A stretch of DNA of 64,000 nucleotides, taken from NCBI RefSeq assembly GCF_029227915.1, contig NC_079879.1, forward strand, positions 28,340,501 through 28,404,500, in the 5' to 3' direction. Positions 53,288 to 64,000 of this stretch are shown here, one piece after another. The notes under the pieces were generated by a model. That model saw only the letters and a program-made list of their open reading frames with translations, had not been told where the DNA came from and searched no databases. A program made the position numbers and the translations under genes. The DNA is from Hydractinia symbiolongicarpus. Taxonomy: Eukaryota > Cnidaria > Hydrozoa > Anthoathecata > Hydractiniidae. Each line of letters starts with the position of its first letter. The stretch's first letter is position 1.

Positions 53288-56057
53288 ATCCAAAATCAGT
53301 TCAATAAAGTCCCATAGTCAATCGTTTCACTCTTAAAAGCGATGAAACCTAATAGTATCAGAAAGATATCGCTAAATGCATGTTGGTACAAATATGTGAC
53401 GCAACCCTCGCAACTCACACGGACTGATACCGTTAGAAAGTCAATTAAATGTAGTTTTTGAAGCTGCCTCTATTACTTGAGCGCGAGCTAACGGCTAGGA
53501 TTGGTCCCACAGTACACAATGAATTTTTTATCTACATTTTTAAATAAAGCGTTACCACAGCTCCCAGTGTAATCGCTGAGTTCCAGCAATCATGTCAAAC
53601 TAAGGAAAATGTTATTTCTTGGAGTCCAATTGTCTCTTTTATCACACTTATAAGTTCAAAGTCCAAAATCAGTTCAATAAAGTCCCATAGTCAATCGTTT
53701 CACTGTTAAAAGCGATGAAACCTAATAGTATCAGAAAGATATCGCTAAATGCATGTTGGTACAAATATGTGACGCAACCCTCGCAACTCACACGGACTGA
53801 TACCGTTACAAAGTCAATAAAATGTAGTTTTTGAAGCTGCCTCTATTTCTTGAGCGCGAGTTAACGGCTAGGATTGGTCCCACAGTACAAAATGAATTTT
53901 TTATCTACATTTTTAAATAAAGCGCTACCACAGCTCCCAGTGTAATCGATGAGTTCCAGCAATCAAGTCAAACTAAGAAAAATGTTAATTCTTGGAATCC
54001 AATTGTCTCTTTTATCACATTTATAAGGTCAAAGTCTAAAATCAGTTCAATAAAGTCCCACAGTCAATCGTTTCACTGTTAAAAGCGATGAAACCTAATA
54101 ATATCAGAAAAATATCGCTAAATGCATGTCAGTGCGAATATGTGACGCAACCGTTGTATCTCAAACGGACTGATACCGTTAGAGAGTCAATGTAATATAG
54201 TCTTTGAAATTGTCTCAATTTCTTTAGCGCCTGCTAACGGCTAGGATTGGTCCCACAGAAAAAAATGACTTATTTATCTAAATATTTAAATGAAGCGCTA
54301 CCACAGCGCCCAGTGTAATCGCTGAGTTACAGCAATCATTTCATATTTAGAAGAACGTTACTACTTGGAGTCCAGTTGTCTCATTATCACATTTATAAGG
54401 TGAAATTGGTCGCACAGTAAAAAATGAATTTTTTATATACATTTTTAAATAAAGCACTACCACAGCTCCCAGTTTAATCGCTGAGTTCCAGCAATCATGT
54501 CAAATAAAGAAAAATGTTATTTCTTGGAGTCCAGTTGTCTCATTTATCACATTTATAAGGTCAAAGTCTAAAATCAGTTCATTTAAGTCCCACAGTCAAT
54601 TGTTTCACAGTTAAAAGCGACACAACCTAGTAATATCAGAAAAATATCGCTAAATGCATGTTGGTACGAATATGTGACGCAATCGTTGTAATTCATCCGG
54701 ACTGATACCGTTAAAAAATCAATGAAATATAGTTTTTGAAACTGTTTCTATTTCTTTGGCGGGTGCTAACGGCTAGGATTGGTCCCACAGTAAAAAATGA
54801 CTTATTTATCTACATTTTTAAATAAAGCGCTACCACAGCGCACAGTGTAATCGCTAAATTCCAGCAATCTTGTCAAATTAAGAAGAATGTTATTTCTTGG
54901 AGTCCAACTGTCCCATTTATCACATTTATAAGGTCAAAGTCTAAAATCAGTTCAATGAAGTCCCACAGCTAATTGTTTCACTGTTAAAAGCGATGAAACT
55001 TAATAGTATCACAAAGATATCGCTAAATGCATGTTGGCACGAATATGTGACGCAACCGTCGTAACTCACGCGGACAAATACCGTTAGAAAGTCAATTAAA
55101 TGTAGTTTTTGAAGCTGTCTCTATTTCTTAAGCGCGTGCTAACGGCTAGGATTGGTCCCACAGTAAAAAATGAAATTTTTATCTACATTTTTAAATAAAG
55201 CGCTACCAAAGCTCCTAGTGTAATCGCTGAGTTCCAGGAATCATGTCAAACTAAGAAAAATGTTATTTCTTGGAGTCCAATTGTCTCTTTTATCACATTT
55301 ATAAGGTCAAAGTCCAAAATCAGTTCAATAAAGTCCCACAGTCAATCGTTTCACTGGTAAAAGCGATGAAACCTAATAATATCAGAAAAATATCGCTAAA
55401 TGCATGTTGGTACGAATATGTGACGCAACCGTCGTAACTCACACGGACTGATACCGTTAGAAAGTCAATAAATGTAGTTTTTGAAACCGTCTGTATTTTT
55501 GGAGCGCGTGCTAACGGCTAGGATTGGTCCCACAGTAAAGAATGAATTTTTTATCTACATTTTCAAATAAAGCGCTACCAGAGCGTTCAGTGTAATCGCT
55601 TAGTTCCAGCAATCATGTCAAATTAAGAAGAATGATATTTTTTGGAGTACAATTGTCTCATTTATCACATTTATAAGGTCAAAGTCTAAAATCAGTTTAA
55701 TTAAGTCCCACAGACAGTTGTTTCACATTTTAAAGCGACGCAACCTAGTAATATCAGAAACATATCGCTATATACATGTTGGTACGAATATGTGACGCAA
55801 CCGTTGTATCTCAAACGGACTGGTACCGTTAGAAAGTCAATGAAATATATTTTTTGAAACTGTCTCTATTTTTGGAGCGCGTGCTAACGACTAGGAATGG
55901 TCCCACAGTAAAAAATGACTTATTTATCTACATTTTTAAATAAAGCGCTACCACAGCGCACAGTGTAATCGCTAAATTCCAGCAATCTTCTCAAATTAAG
56001 AAGAATGTTATTTCTTGGAGTCCAACTGTCCCATTTATCACATTTATAAGGTCAAAA
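53288..56057 (+). repeat. 2,770-bp HOR, copy 2
   Basis: The start is an exchange joint: ggtcaaaatccaaaatc, as in units with tgttcaattaag, is followed here by agttcaataaagtcccatag. At the corresponding right end (about 56,057) the unrecombined text tgttcaattaagtcccacag follows. So the joint at 53.29 kb is an unequal crossover between two different monomers at equal phase. Confidence 0.88.
54330..54488 (+). repeat. Truncated monomer 6 (159 bp)
   Basis: Copy of truncated unit 5 at 2,770 bp distance; junction at 54,402. It reads gttactacttgg where unit 5 reads gttacttcttgg. Confidence 0.9.
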
Positions 56058-56540
56058 TCCAAAATCTGTTCAATTAAGTCCCACAGTCAATTGTTTCACA
56101 GTTAAAAGCGACGGAACCTAGTAATATCAGAAACATATCGCTAAACAGATGTTCGTACGAATATGTGACGCAATCGTTTTAGTTCATACGGACTGATACC
56201 GTTAGAAAGTCAATGAAATATAGTTTTTGAAACTGTCTCTACTTCTTGAGCGCGAGCTAACAGCAAGGATTGGTCCAACAGTACAAAATGAATTTTTTAT
56301 CTACATCTTTAAATAAAGCGCTACCACAGCTCCCAGTGTAATCGATGAGTTCCAGCAATCATGTCAAACTAAGAAAAATGTTATTTCTTGGAGTCCAATT
56401 GTCTCTTTTATCACTATTATAAGGTCAAAGTCTAAAATCAGTTCAATAAAGTCCCACAGCCAATCGTTTCACTGTTAAAAGCGACAAAACTTAATAGTAT
56501 CAGAAAGATATCGCTAAATGCATGTTGGTACGAATATGTG

Positions 56541-59500
56541 ACGCAACCCTCGCAACTCACACGGACTGATACCGTTAGAAAGTCAATTAAATGTAGTTTT
56601 TGAAGCTGCCTCTATTACTTGAGCGCGAGCTAACGGCTAGGATTGGTCCCACAGTACACAATGAATTTTTTATCTACATTTTTAAATAAAGCGTTACCAC
56701 AGCTCCCAGTGTAATCGCTGAGTTCCAGCAATCATGTCAAACTAAGGAAAATGTTATTTCTTGGAGTCCAATTGTCTCTTTTATCACACTTATAAGTTCA
56801 AAGTACAAAATCAGTTCAATAAAGTCCCATAGTCAATCGTTTCACTGTTAAAAGCGATGAAACCTAATAGTATCAGAAAGATATCGCTAAATGCATGTTG
56901 GTACAAATATGTGACGCAACCCTCGCAACTCACACGGACTGATACCGTTACAAAGTCAATAAAATGTAGTTTTTGAAGCTGCCTCTATTTCTTGAGCGCG
57001 AGTTAACGGCTAGGATTGGTCCCACAGTACAAAATGAATTTTTTATCTACATTTTTAAATAAAGCGCTACCACAGCTCCCAGTGTAATCGATGAGTTCCA
57101 GCAATCAAGTCAAACTAAGAAAAATGTTAATTCTTGGAATCCAATTGTCTCTTTTATCACATTTATAAGGTCAAAGTCTAAAATCAGTTCAATAAAGTCC
57201 CACAGTCAATCGTTTCACTGTTAAAAGCGATGAAACCTAATAATATCAGAAAAATATCGCTATATGCAAGTTGGTACGAATATGTGACGCAACCGTCGTA
57301 ACTCACACGGACTGATACCGTTAGAAAGTCAATTAAATGTAGTTTTTGAAACAGTCTGTATTTTTGGAGCGCGTGCTAACGGCTAGGTTTGGTCCCACAG
57401 TAAAGAATGAATTTTTTATTTACATTTTCAAATAAAGCGCTACCAGAGCGCCCAGTGTAATCGCTTAGTTCCAGCAATCATGTCAAATTAAGAAGAATGT
57501 TATTTTTTGGAGTCCAATTGTCTCATTTATCACATTTATAAGGTCAAAGTCTAAAATCAGTTCAATTGAGCCCCACAGTCAATTGTTTCACTGTTAAAAG
57601 CGATGAAACCTAGTAATATCAGAAAAATATCGCTAAATGCATGTCAGTGCGAATATGTGACGCAACCGTTGTATCTCAAACGGACTGATACCGTTAGAAA
57701 GTCAATGTAATATAGTCTTTGAAATTGTCTCAATTTCTTTAGCGCCTGCTAACGGCTAGGATTGGTCCCACAGAAAAAAATGACTTAATTATTTAAATAT
57801 TTAAATGAAGCGCTACCACAGCGCCCAGTGTAATCGCTGAGTTACAGCAATCATTTCATATTTAGAAGAACGTTACTTCTTGGAGTCCAGTTGTCTCATT
57901 ATCACATTTATAAGGTGAAATTGGTCGCACAGTAAAAAAAGAATTTTTTATATACATTTTTAAATAAAGCACTACCACAGCTCCCAGTTTAATCGCTAAG
58001 TTCCAGCAATCATGTCAAATAAAGAAAAAATGTTATTTCTTGGAGTCCAGTTGTCTCATTTATCACATTTATAAGGTCAAAGTCTAAAATCAGTTCATTT
58101 AAGTCCCACAGTCAATTGTTTCACAGTTAAAAGCGACACAACCTAGTAATATCAGAAAAATATCGCTAAATGCATGTTGGTACGAATATGTGACGCAATC
58201 GTTGTAATTCATCCGGACTGATACCGTTAAAAAATCAATGAAATATAGTTTTTGAAACTGTTTCTATTTCTTTGGCGGGTGCTAACGGCTAGGATTGGTC
58301 CCACAGTAAAAAATGACTTATTTATCTACATTTTTAAATAAAGCGCTACCACAGCGCACAGTGTAATCGCTAAATTCCAGCAATCTTGTCAAATTAAGAA
58401 GATTGTTATTTCTTGGAGTCCAACTGTCCCATTTATCACATTTATAAGGTCAAAGTCTAAAATCAGTTCAATAAAGTCCCACAGCCAATTGTTTCACTGT
58501 TAAAAGCGATGAAACTTAATAGTATCAGAAAGATATCGCTAAATGCATGTTGGCACGAATATGTGACGCAACCGTCGTAACTCACGCGGACTAATACCGT
58601 TAGAAAGTCAATTAAATGTAGTTTTTGAAGCTGTCTCTATTTCTTAAGCGCGTGCTAACGGCTAGGATTGGTCCCACAGTAAAAAATGAAATTTTTATCT
58701 ACATTTTTAAATAAAGCGCTACCAAAGCTCCTAGTGTAATCGCTGAGTTCCAGAAATCATGTCAAACTAAGAAAAATGTTATTTCTTGGAGTCCAATTGT
58801 CTCTTTTATCACATTTATAAGGTCAAAGTCCAAAATCAGTTCAATAAAGTCCCACAGTCAATCGTTTCACTGGTAAAAGCGATGAAACCTAATAATATCA
58901 GAAAAATATCGCTAAATGCATGTTGGTACGAATATGTGACGCAACCGTCGTAACTCACACGGACTGATACCGTTAGAAAGTCAATTAAATGTAGTTTTTG
59001 AAACCGTCTGTATTTTTGGAGCGCGTGCTAACGGCTAGGATTGGTCCCACAGTAAAGAATGAATTTTTTATCTACATTTTCAAATAAAGCGCTACCAGAG
59101 CGTTCAGTGTAATCGCTTAGTTCCAGCAATCATGTCAAATTAAGAAGAATGATAATTTTTGGAGTCCAATTGTCTCATTTATCACATTTATAAGGTCAAA
59201 GTCTAAAATCAGTTTAATTAAGTCCCACAGACAGTTGTTTCACATTTTAAAGCGACGCAACCTAGTAATATCAGAAACATATCGCTATATACATGTTGGT
59301 ACGAATATGTGACGCAACCGTTGTATCTCAAACGGACTGGTACCGTTAGAAAGTCAATGAAATATAGTTTTTGAAACTGTCTCTATTTTTGGAGCGCGTG
59401 CTAACGACTAGGAATGGTCCCACAGTAAAAAATGACTTATTTATCTACATTTTTAAATAAAGCGCTACCACAGCGCACAGTGTAATCGCTAAATTCCAGC

Positions 59501-61549
59501 AATCTTCTCAAATTAAGAAGAATGTTATTTCTTGGAGTCCAACTGTCCCATTTATCACATTTATAAGGTCAAAATCCAAAATCTGTTCAATTAAGTCCCA
59601 CAGTCAATTGTTTCACAGTTAAAAGCGACGGAACCTAGTAATATCAGAAACATATCGCTAAACAGATGTTCGTACGAATATGTGACGCAATCGTTTTAAT
59701 TCATACGGACTGATACCGTTAGAAAGTCAATTAAATGTAGTTTTTGAAACCGTCTGTATTTTTGGAGCGCGTGCTAACGGCTAGGATTGGTCCCACAGTA
59801 AAGAATGGATTTTTTATCTACATTTTCAAATAAAGCGCTACCAGAGCGTTCAGTTTAATCGCTTAGTTCCAGCAATCATGTCAAACTAAGAAAAATGTTA
59901 TTTCTTGGAGTCCAATTGTCTCATTTATCACTATTATAAGGTCAAAGTCTAAAATCAGTTCAATAAAGTCCCACAGCCAATTGTTTCACTGTTAAAAGCG
60001 ATGAAACTTAATAGTATCAGAAAGATATCGCTAAATGCATGTTGGCACGAATATGTGACGCAACCGTCGTAACTCACGAGGACTGATACCGTTAGAAAGT
60101 CAATTAAATGTAGTTTTTGAAGCTGTCTCTATTTCTTAAGCGCGTGCTAACGGCTAAGATTGGTCCCACAGTAAAAAATGAAATTTTTATCTACATTTTT
60201 AAATAAAGCGCTACCAAAGCTCCTAGTGTAATCGCTGAGTACCAGGAATCATGTCAAACTAAGAAAAATGTTATTTCTTGGAGTCCAATTGTCTCTTTTA
60301 TCACATTTATAAGGTCAAAGTCCAAAATCAGTTCAATAAAGTCCCACAGTCAATCGTTTCACTGGTAAAAGCGATGAAACCTAATAATATCAGAAAAATA
60401 TCGCTAAATGCATGTTGGTACGAATATGTGACGCAACCGTCGTAACTCACACGGACTGATACCGTTAGAAAGTCAATTAAATGTAGTTTTTGAAGCTGTC
60501 TCTATTTCTTAAGCGCGTGCTAACGGCTAGGATTGGTCCCACAGTAAAAAATGAAATTTTTATCTACATTTTTAAATCAAGCGCTACCAAAGCTCCTAGT
60601 GTAATCGCTGAGTTCCAGGAATCATGTCAAACTAAGGAAAATGTTTTTTCTTGGAGTCCAATTTTCTCTTTTATCACATTTATAAGGTCAAAGGCTAAAA
60701 TCAGTTTAATTAAGTCCCACAGACAGTTGTTTCACATTTTAAAGCGACGCAACCTAGTAATATCAGAAACATATCGCTAAATGCATGTTGGTACGAATAT
60801 GTGACGCTACCGTTGTAACTCAAACGAGCTGATACCGATAGAAAGTCATTGAAATGTAGTTTTTGAAACTGTCTCTATTACTTCAGCGCGCGCTAGCGGT
60901 TAGTATTGGTCCCACAGTCAAAAATGACTTATTTATCTAATTTTTTGAATAAAGCAATAACACAGCGTCCAGTATAATTGCTGAGTTACAGCAATCATTT
61001 CATATTAAGAAGAACGTTAGTTCTTGGAGTCCAACTGTCTCATTTATCACATTTATAAGGTCAAAATCCAAAATCTGTTCAATTAAGTCCCACAGTCAAT
61101 TGTTTCACAGTTAAAAGCGACGCAACCTAGTAATATCAGAAACATATCGCTAAACAGATGTTCGTACGAATATGTGACGCAATGGTTGTAATTCATACGG
61201 AATGATACCGTTAGAAAGTCAATGAAATATAATTTTTGAAACTGACTCTATTTCTTGAGCGCGAGCTAACGGCTAGGATTGGTCCCACAGTACAAAATGA
61301 ATTTTTTAACTACATTTTTAAATAAAACGCTACCACAGCTCCCACTGTAATCGCTGAGTTCCAGCAATCATGTCAAACTAAGGAAAATGTTATTTCTTGA
61401 AGTCCAATTGTCTCTTTTATCACATTTATAAGGTCAAAGTCCAAAATCAGTTCAATAAAGTCCCATAGTCAATCGTTTCACTCTTAAAAGCGATGAAACC
61501 TAATAGTATCAGAAAGATATCGCTAAATGCATGTTGGTACAAATATGTG
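56541..61549 (+). repeat. Expanded HOR, copy 3 (5,009 bp)
   Basis: Begins like copy 2 at +3,142 bp (tattacttgagcgcgagc at 53,471 and 56,613). After an extra monomer at about 57.26-57.64 kb (ctatatgcaagttggtacg, gaaacagtctg) the offset becomes 3,515 bp (gcatgtcagtgcg at 54,124 and 57,639). It then runs past the end of copy 2, includes hybrid units at 59.7-60.6 kb, and ends in a segment copied from the pentamer HOR. Confidence 0.75.
57845..58003 (+). repeat. Truncated monomer 7 (159 bp)
   Basis: Junction at 57,917, 3,515 bp after unit 6. The extra 745 bp over 2,770 equals two inserted monomers. It carries the private variant gtaaaaaaagaatt. Confidence 0.9.
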
Positions 61550-61620
61550 ACGCAACCCTCGCAACTCACACGGACTGATACCGTTAGAAAGTCAATTAAA
61601 TGTAGTTTTTGAAGCTGCCT
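60633..61620 (+). repeat. Segment copied from 49.71-50.70 kb (offset 10,921 bp)
   Basis: The pentamer-HOR marks aggctaaaatcagtttaatt, gctaccgttgtaactcaaac, acgttagttcttgg and ttaactacatttttaaataa follow one another exactly as in 49.71-50.70 kb. Changes are few, for example gttttttcttgg for gttatttcttgg and actgactctattt for actgtctctattt. The 5,009-bp repetition of the larger unit therefore includes older neighbouring HOR sequence. Confidence 0.8.
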
Positions 61621-63689
61621 CTATTACTTGAGCGCGAGCTAACGGCTAGGATTGGTCCCACAGTACACAATGAATTTTTTATCTACATTTTTAAATAAAG
61701 CGTTACCACAGCTCCCAGTGTAATCGCTGAGTTCCAGCAATCATGTCAAACTAAGGAAAATGTTATTTCTTGGAGTCCAATTGTCTCTTTTATCACACTT
61801 ATAAGTTCAAAGTCCAAAATCAGTTCAATAAAGTCCCATAGTCAATCGTTTCACTGTTAAAAGCGATGAAACCTAATAGTATCAGAAAGATATCGCTAAA
61901 TGCATGTTGGTACAAATATGTGACGCAACCCTCGCAACTCACACGGACTGATACCGTTAGAAAGTCAATTAAATGTAGTTTTTGAAGCTGCCTCTATTAC
62001 TTGAGCGCGAGCTAACGGCTAGGATTGGTCCCACAGTACAAAATGAATTTTTTATCTACATTTTTAAATAAAGCGCTACCACAGCTCCCAGTGTAATCGA
62101 TGAGTTGCAGCAATCAAGTCAAACTAAGAAAAATGTTAATTCTTGGAATCCAATTGTCTCTTTTATCACATTTATAAGGTCAAAGTCTAAAATCAGTTCA
62201 ATAAAGTCCCACAGTCAATCGTTTCACTGTTAAAAGCGATGAAACCTAATAATATCAGAAAAATATCGCTATATGCAAGTTGGTACGAATATGTGACGCA
62301 ACCGTCGTAACTCACACGGACTGATACCGTTAGAAAGTCAATTAAATGTAGTTTTTGAAACAGTCTGTATTTTTGGAGCGCGTGCTAACGGCTAGGTTTG
62401 GTCCCACAGTTAAGAATGAATTTTTTATTTACATTTTCAAATAAAGCGCTACCAGAGCGCCCAGTGTAATCGCTTAGTTCCAGCAATCATGTCAAATTAA
62501 GAAGAATGTTATTTTTTGGAGTCCAATTGTCTCATTTATCACATTTATAAGGTCAAAGTCTAAAATCAGTTCAATTGAGCCCCACAGTCAATTGTTTCAC
62601 TGTTAAAAGCGATGAAACCTAGTAATATCAGAAAAATATCGCTAAATGCATGTCAGTGCGAATATGTGACGCAACCGTTGTATCTCAAACGGACTGATAC
62701 CGTTAGAAAGTCAATGTAATATAGTCTTTGAAATTGTCTCAATTTCTTTAGCGCCTGCTAACGGCTAGGATTGGTCCCACAGTAAAAAATGACTTATTTA
62801 TCTAAATATTTAAATGAAGCGCTACCACAGCGCCCAGTGTAATCGCTGAGTTACAGCAATCATTTCATATTTAGAAGAACGTTACTTCTTGGAGTCCAGT
62901 TGTCTCATTATCACATTTATAAGGTGAAATTGGTCGCACAGTAAAAAATGAATTTTTTATATACATTTTTAAATAAAGCACTACCACAGCTCCCAGTTTA
63001 ATCGCTGAGTTCCAGCAATCATGTCAAATAAAGAAAAATGTTATTTCTTGGAGTCCAGTTGTCTCATTTATCACATTTATAAGGTCAAAGTCTAAAATCA
63101 GTTCATTTAAGTCCCACAGTCAATTGTTTCACAGTTAAAAGCGACACAACCTAGTAATATCAGAAAAATATCGCTAAATGCATGTTGGTACGAATATGAG
63201 ACGCAATCGTTGTAATTCATCCGGACTGATACCGTTAAAAAATCAATGAAATATCGTTTTTGAAACTGTTTCTATTTCTTTGGCGGGTGCTAACGGCTAG
63301 GATTGGTCCCACAGTAAAAAATGACTTATTTATCTACATTTTTAAATAAAGCGCTACCACAGCGCACAGTGTAATCGCTAAATTCCAGCAATCTTGTCAA
63401 ATTAAGAAGAATGTTATTTCTTGGAGTCCAACTGTCCCATTTATCACATTTATAAGGTCAAAGTCTAAAATCAGTTCAATAAAGTCCCACAGCCAATTGT
63501 TTCACTGTTAAAAGCGATGAAACTTAATAGTATCAGAAAGATATCGCTAAATGCATGTTGACACGAATATGTGACGCAACCGTCGTAACTCACGCGGACT
63601 GATACCGTTAGAAAGTCAATTAAATGTAGTTTTTGAAGCTGTCTCTATTTCTTAAGCGCGTGCTAACGGCTAGGATTGGTCCCACAGTA
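61550..63689 (+). repeat. Expanded HOR, copy 4 (incomplete)
   Basis: Matches copy 3 at 5,009 bp: tattacttgagcg at 56,613 and 61,622, gcatgtcagtgcg at 57,639 and 62,648, and the truncated-unit junction at 57,917 and 62,926. It stops at about 63,689, where cagtacaaaataaatt replaces cagtaaaaaatgaaatt. Confidence 0.82.
62854..63012 (+). repeat. Truncated monomer 8 (159 bp)
   Basis: Junction at 62,926, 5,009 bp after unit 7. Sequence is of the ggtcgcacag lineage. Confidence 0.9.
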
Positions 63690-64000
63690 CAAAATAAATT
63701 TTTTATCTACATTTTTAAATAAAGCGCTACCACAGCTCCCAGTTGAATCTATGAGTTTCAGCAATCATGTCAAACTAAGAAAAATGTTATTTCTTGGAGT
63801 CCAATTGTCTCTTTTATCACAATTATAAGGTCAAAGTCCAAAATCAGTTCAATAAAGTCCCACAGTCAATCGTTTCACCGTTAAAAGCGATGAAACATAA
63901 TAATATCAGAAAAATATCGCTAAATGCATGTTGGTACGAATATGTGACGCAATAGATGTAATTTATCCGGACTGATACCGTTAGAAAGTCAATGAAATAT
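63690..64000 (+). repeat. A-like monomer at the right edge
   Basis: The last 311 bp leave the 5,009-bp pattern. cccagttgaatctatgag and gtttcagcaatc resemble the domain A trimer near 13.42 and 14.54 kb, and gcaatagatgtaatttatcc resembles domain C. It is a mosaic unit cut by the window edge. Confidence 0.6.

Larger units (their letters stand above)
1..64000 (+). repeat. Satellite DNA array, ~373-bp monomer, about 171 copies
   Basis: Seen: the same text recurs throughout, with phase landmarks cagcaatcatgtcaaact, tcacatttataaggtcaaag, gtcccacag, gtgacgcaa, gctaacggctaggattgg and aaataaagcgctacca always in the same order. Neighbouring landmarks are 371-375 bp apart (for example 6811, 7184, 7557). 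Units differ by substitutions and 1-3 bp indels, most visibly in a T-run near monomer position 30. All units point the same way except the 577-bp inverted block at 37.7-38.2 kb. No other sequence interrupts the array and no stretch over 300 bp lacks it. Known: long head-to-tail arrays of this kind with higher-order repeats are typical of eukaryotic centromeric or pericentromeric heterochromatin. Inferred: this is part of such a block. I do not recognise the family, so the species and chromosomal position stay open. Confidence 0.98.
38244..64000 (+). repeat. Domain C: HORs built with a truncated monomer
   Basis: About 69 full monomers plus eight units of about 160 bp. Full units mix A-like (cacacggactg, gatgaaacctaatagtatc) and B-like (ttcatccggactg, ggcgggtgctaacgg) halves. 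Typical marks are taagcaaaatg or taaggaaaatg, gaagctgtctctatt, and ccctcgcaactcac. The domain holds several HOR families in succession: 2,025/1,279 bp (40.1-46.4 kb), 1,865 bp (47.3-50.7 kb) and 2,770 bp with derivatives (50.5-63.7 kb). Confidence 0.85.

Noticed and set aside
60490-60780. A 96-codon frame spanning most of one monomer in domain C
   Set aside because: TTG start, satellite sequence throughout, and absent from the closest related units.
1-64000. CRISPR array
   Set aside because: Repeats are ~373 bp and contiguous, with no unique spacers and no associated genes.
1-64000. CENP-B box (TTCG followed at set spacing by A and CGGG)
   Set aside because: I compared ttcgtacgaatatgtgacg and the ctttggcgggtg region with the known pattern. 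None keeps both TTCG and CGGG at the right spacing on either strand.
1-64000. 5S rDNA, tRNA or other gene-derived tandem repeat
   Set aside because: I could not find Pol III internal boxes in the right order or rRNA-like conserved segments in the monomer. A covariance-model search would settle it.
1-64000. Assignment to a named satellite family or species
   Set aside because: The length is near some known insect satellites of about 360-370 bp, but I recognise no matching text. A database search of the monomer would be decisive.

Overview
The whole 64 kb window is one satellite DNA array. A single family of AT-rich (about 35-36% G+C by hand count of one stretch), roughly 373-bp units repeats head to tail from the first base to the last, about 171 units in all. 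I found no protein-coding gene, tRNA, rRNA, CRISPR array or transposon insertion. An uninterrupted array of this length with long monomers and layered higher-order repeats (HORs) points to constitutive heterochromatin, centromeric or pericentromeric, of a eukaryote. I do not recognise the family and cannot name the taxon. The collapsed-repeat problem suggests a long-read assembly, but that is inference.

Layout. (A) About 1-16.88 kb holds A-type monomers with short, overlapping duplications of 1, 2, 3, 5 and 7 monomers; several share a T-run of variable length. (B) About 16.88-37.67 kb is marked by a diverged monomer (rigid text around gagttacagcaatcatttc) that recurs mostly every third unit, so the ancestral HOR is a trimer of about 1,116 bp. 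Inside it, 17,354-21,819 and 21,820-26,285 are a 4,466-bp (12-monomer) tandem duplication with only six substitutions seen by eye, itself containing a 743-bp dimer duplication. (Junction) At 37,667-38,243 the array runs backwards for 577 bp, giving a fold-back with arms of about 327 bp, and normal orientation then resumes at almost the same monomer phase. This inversion lies exactly at the change from B to C. (C) 38.24-64 kb carries HORs that include a 160-bp internally deleted monomer. Eight copies of it share one deletion junction. HOR lengths here fit n x 373 or n x 373 + 160: 2,025 (5+), 1,279 (3+), 1,865 (5), 2,770 (7+), 3,142/3,515 and 5,009 bp. The last 0.3 kb returns to an A-like monomer.

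Functionally there is no gene set to connect. What can be read is the history of unequal exchange, deletion, gene conversion and one template-switch-like inversion, plus short motifs repeated at fixed phase: dyads, TGACGCAA, AATAAA and CCAAT/ATTGG. The monomer is close to two nucleosome repeats long and the truncated unit close to one. Apparent small reading frames recur only because the monomer recurs. Nearly all would need GTG or TTG starts, and they break from unit to unit, so I did not annotate them as genes. Boundaries given as 'about' were placed by eye.
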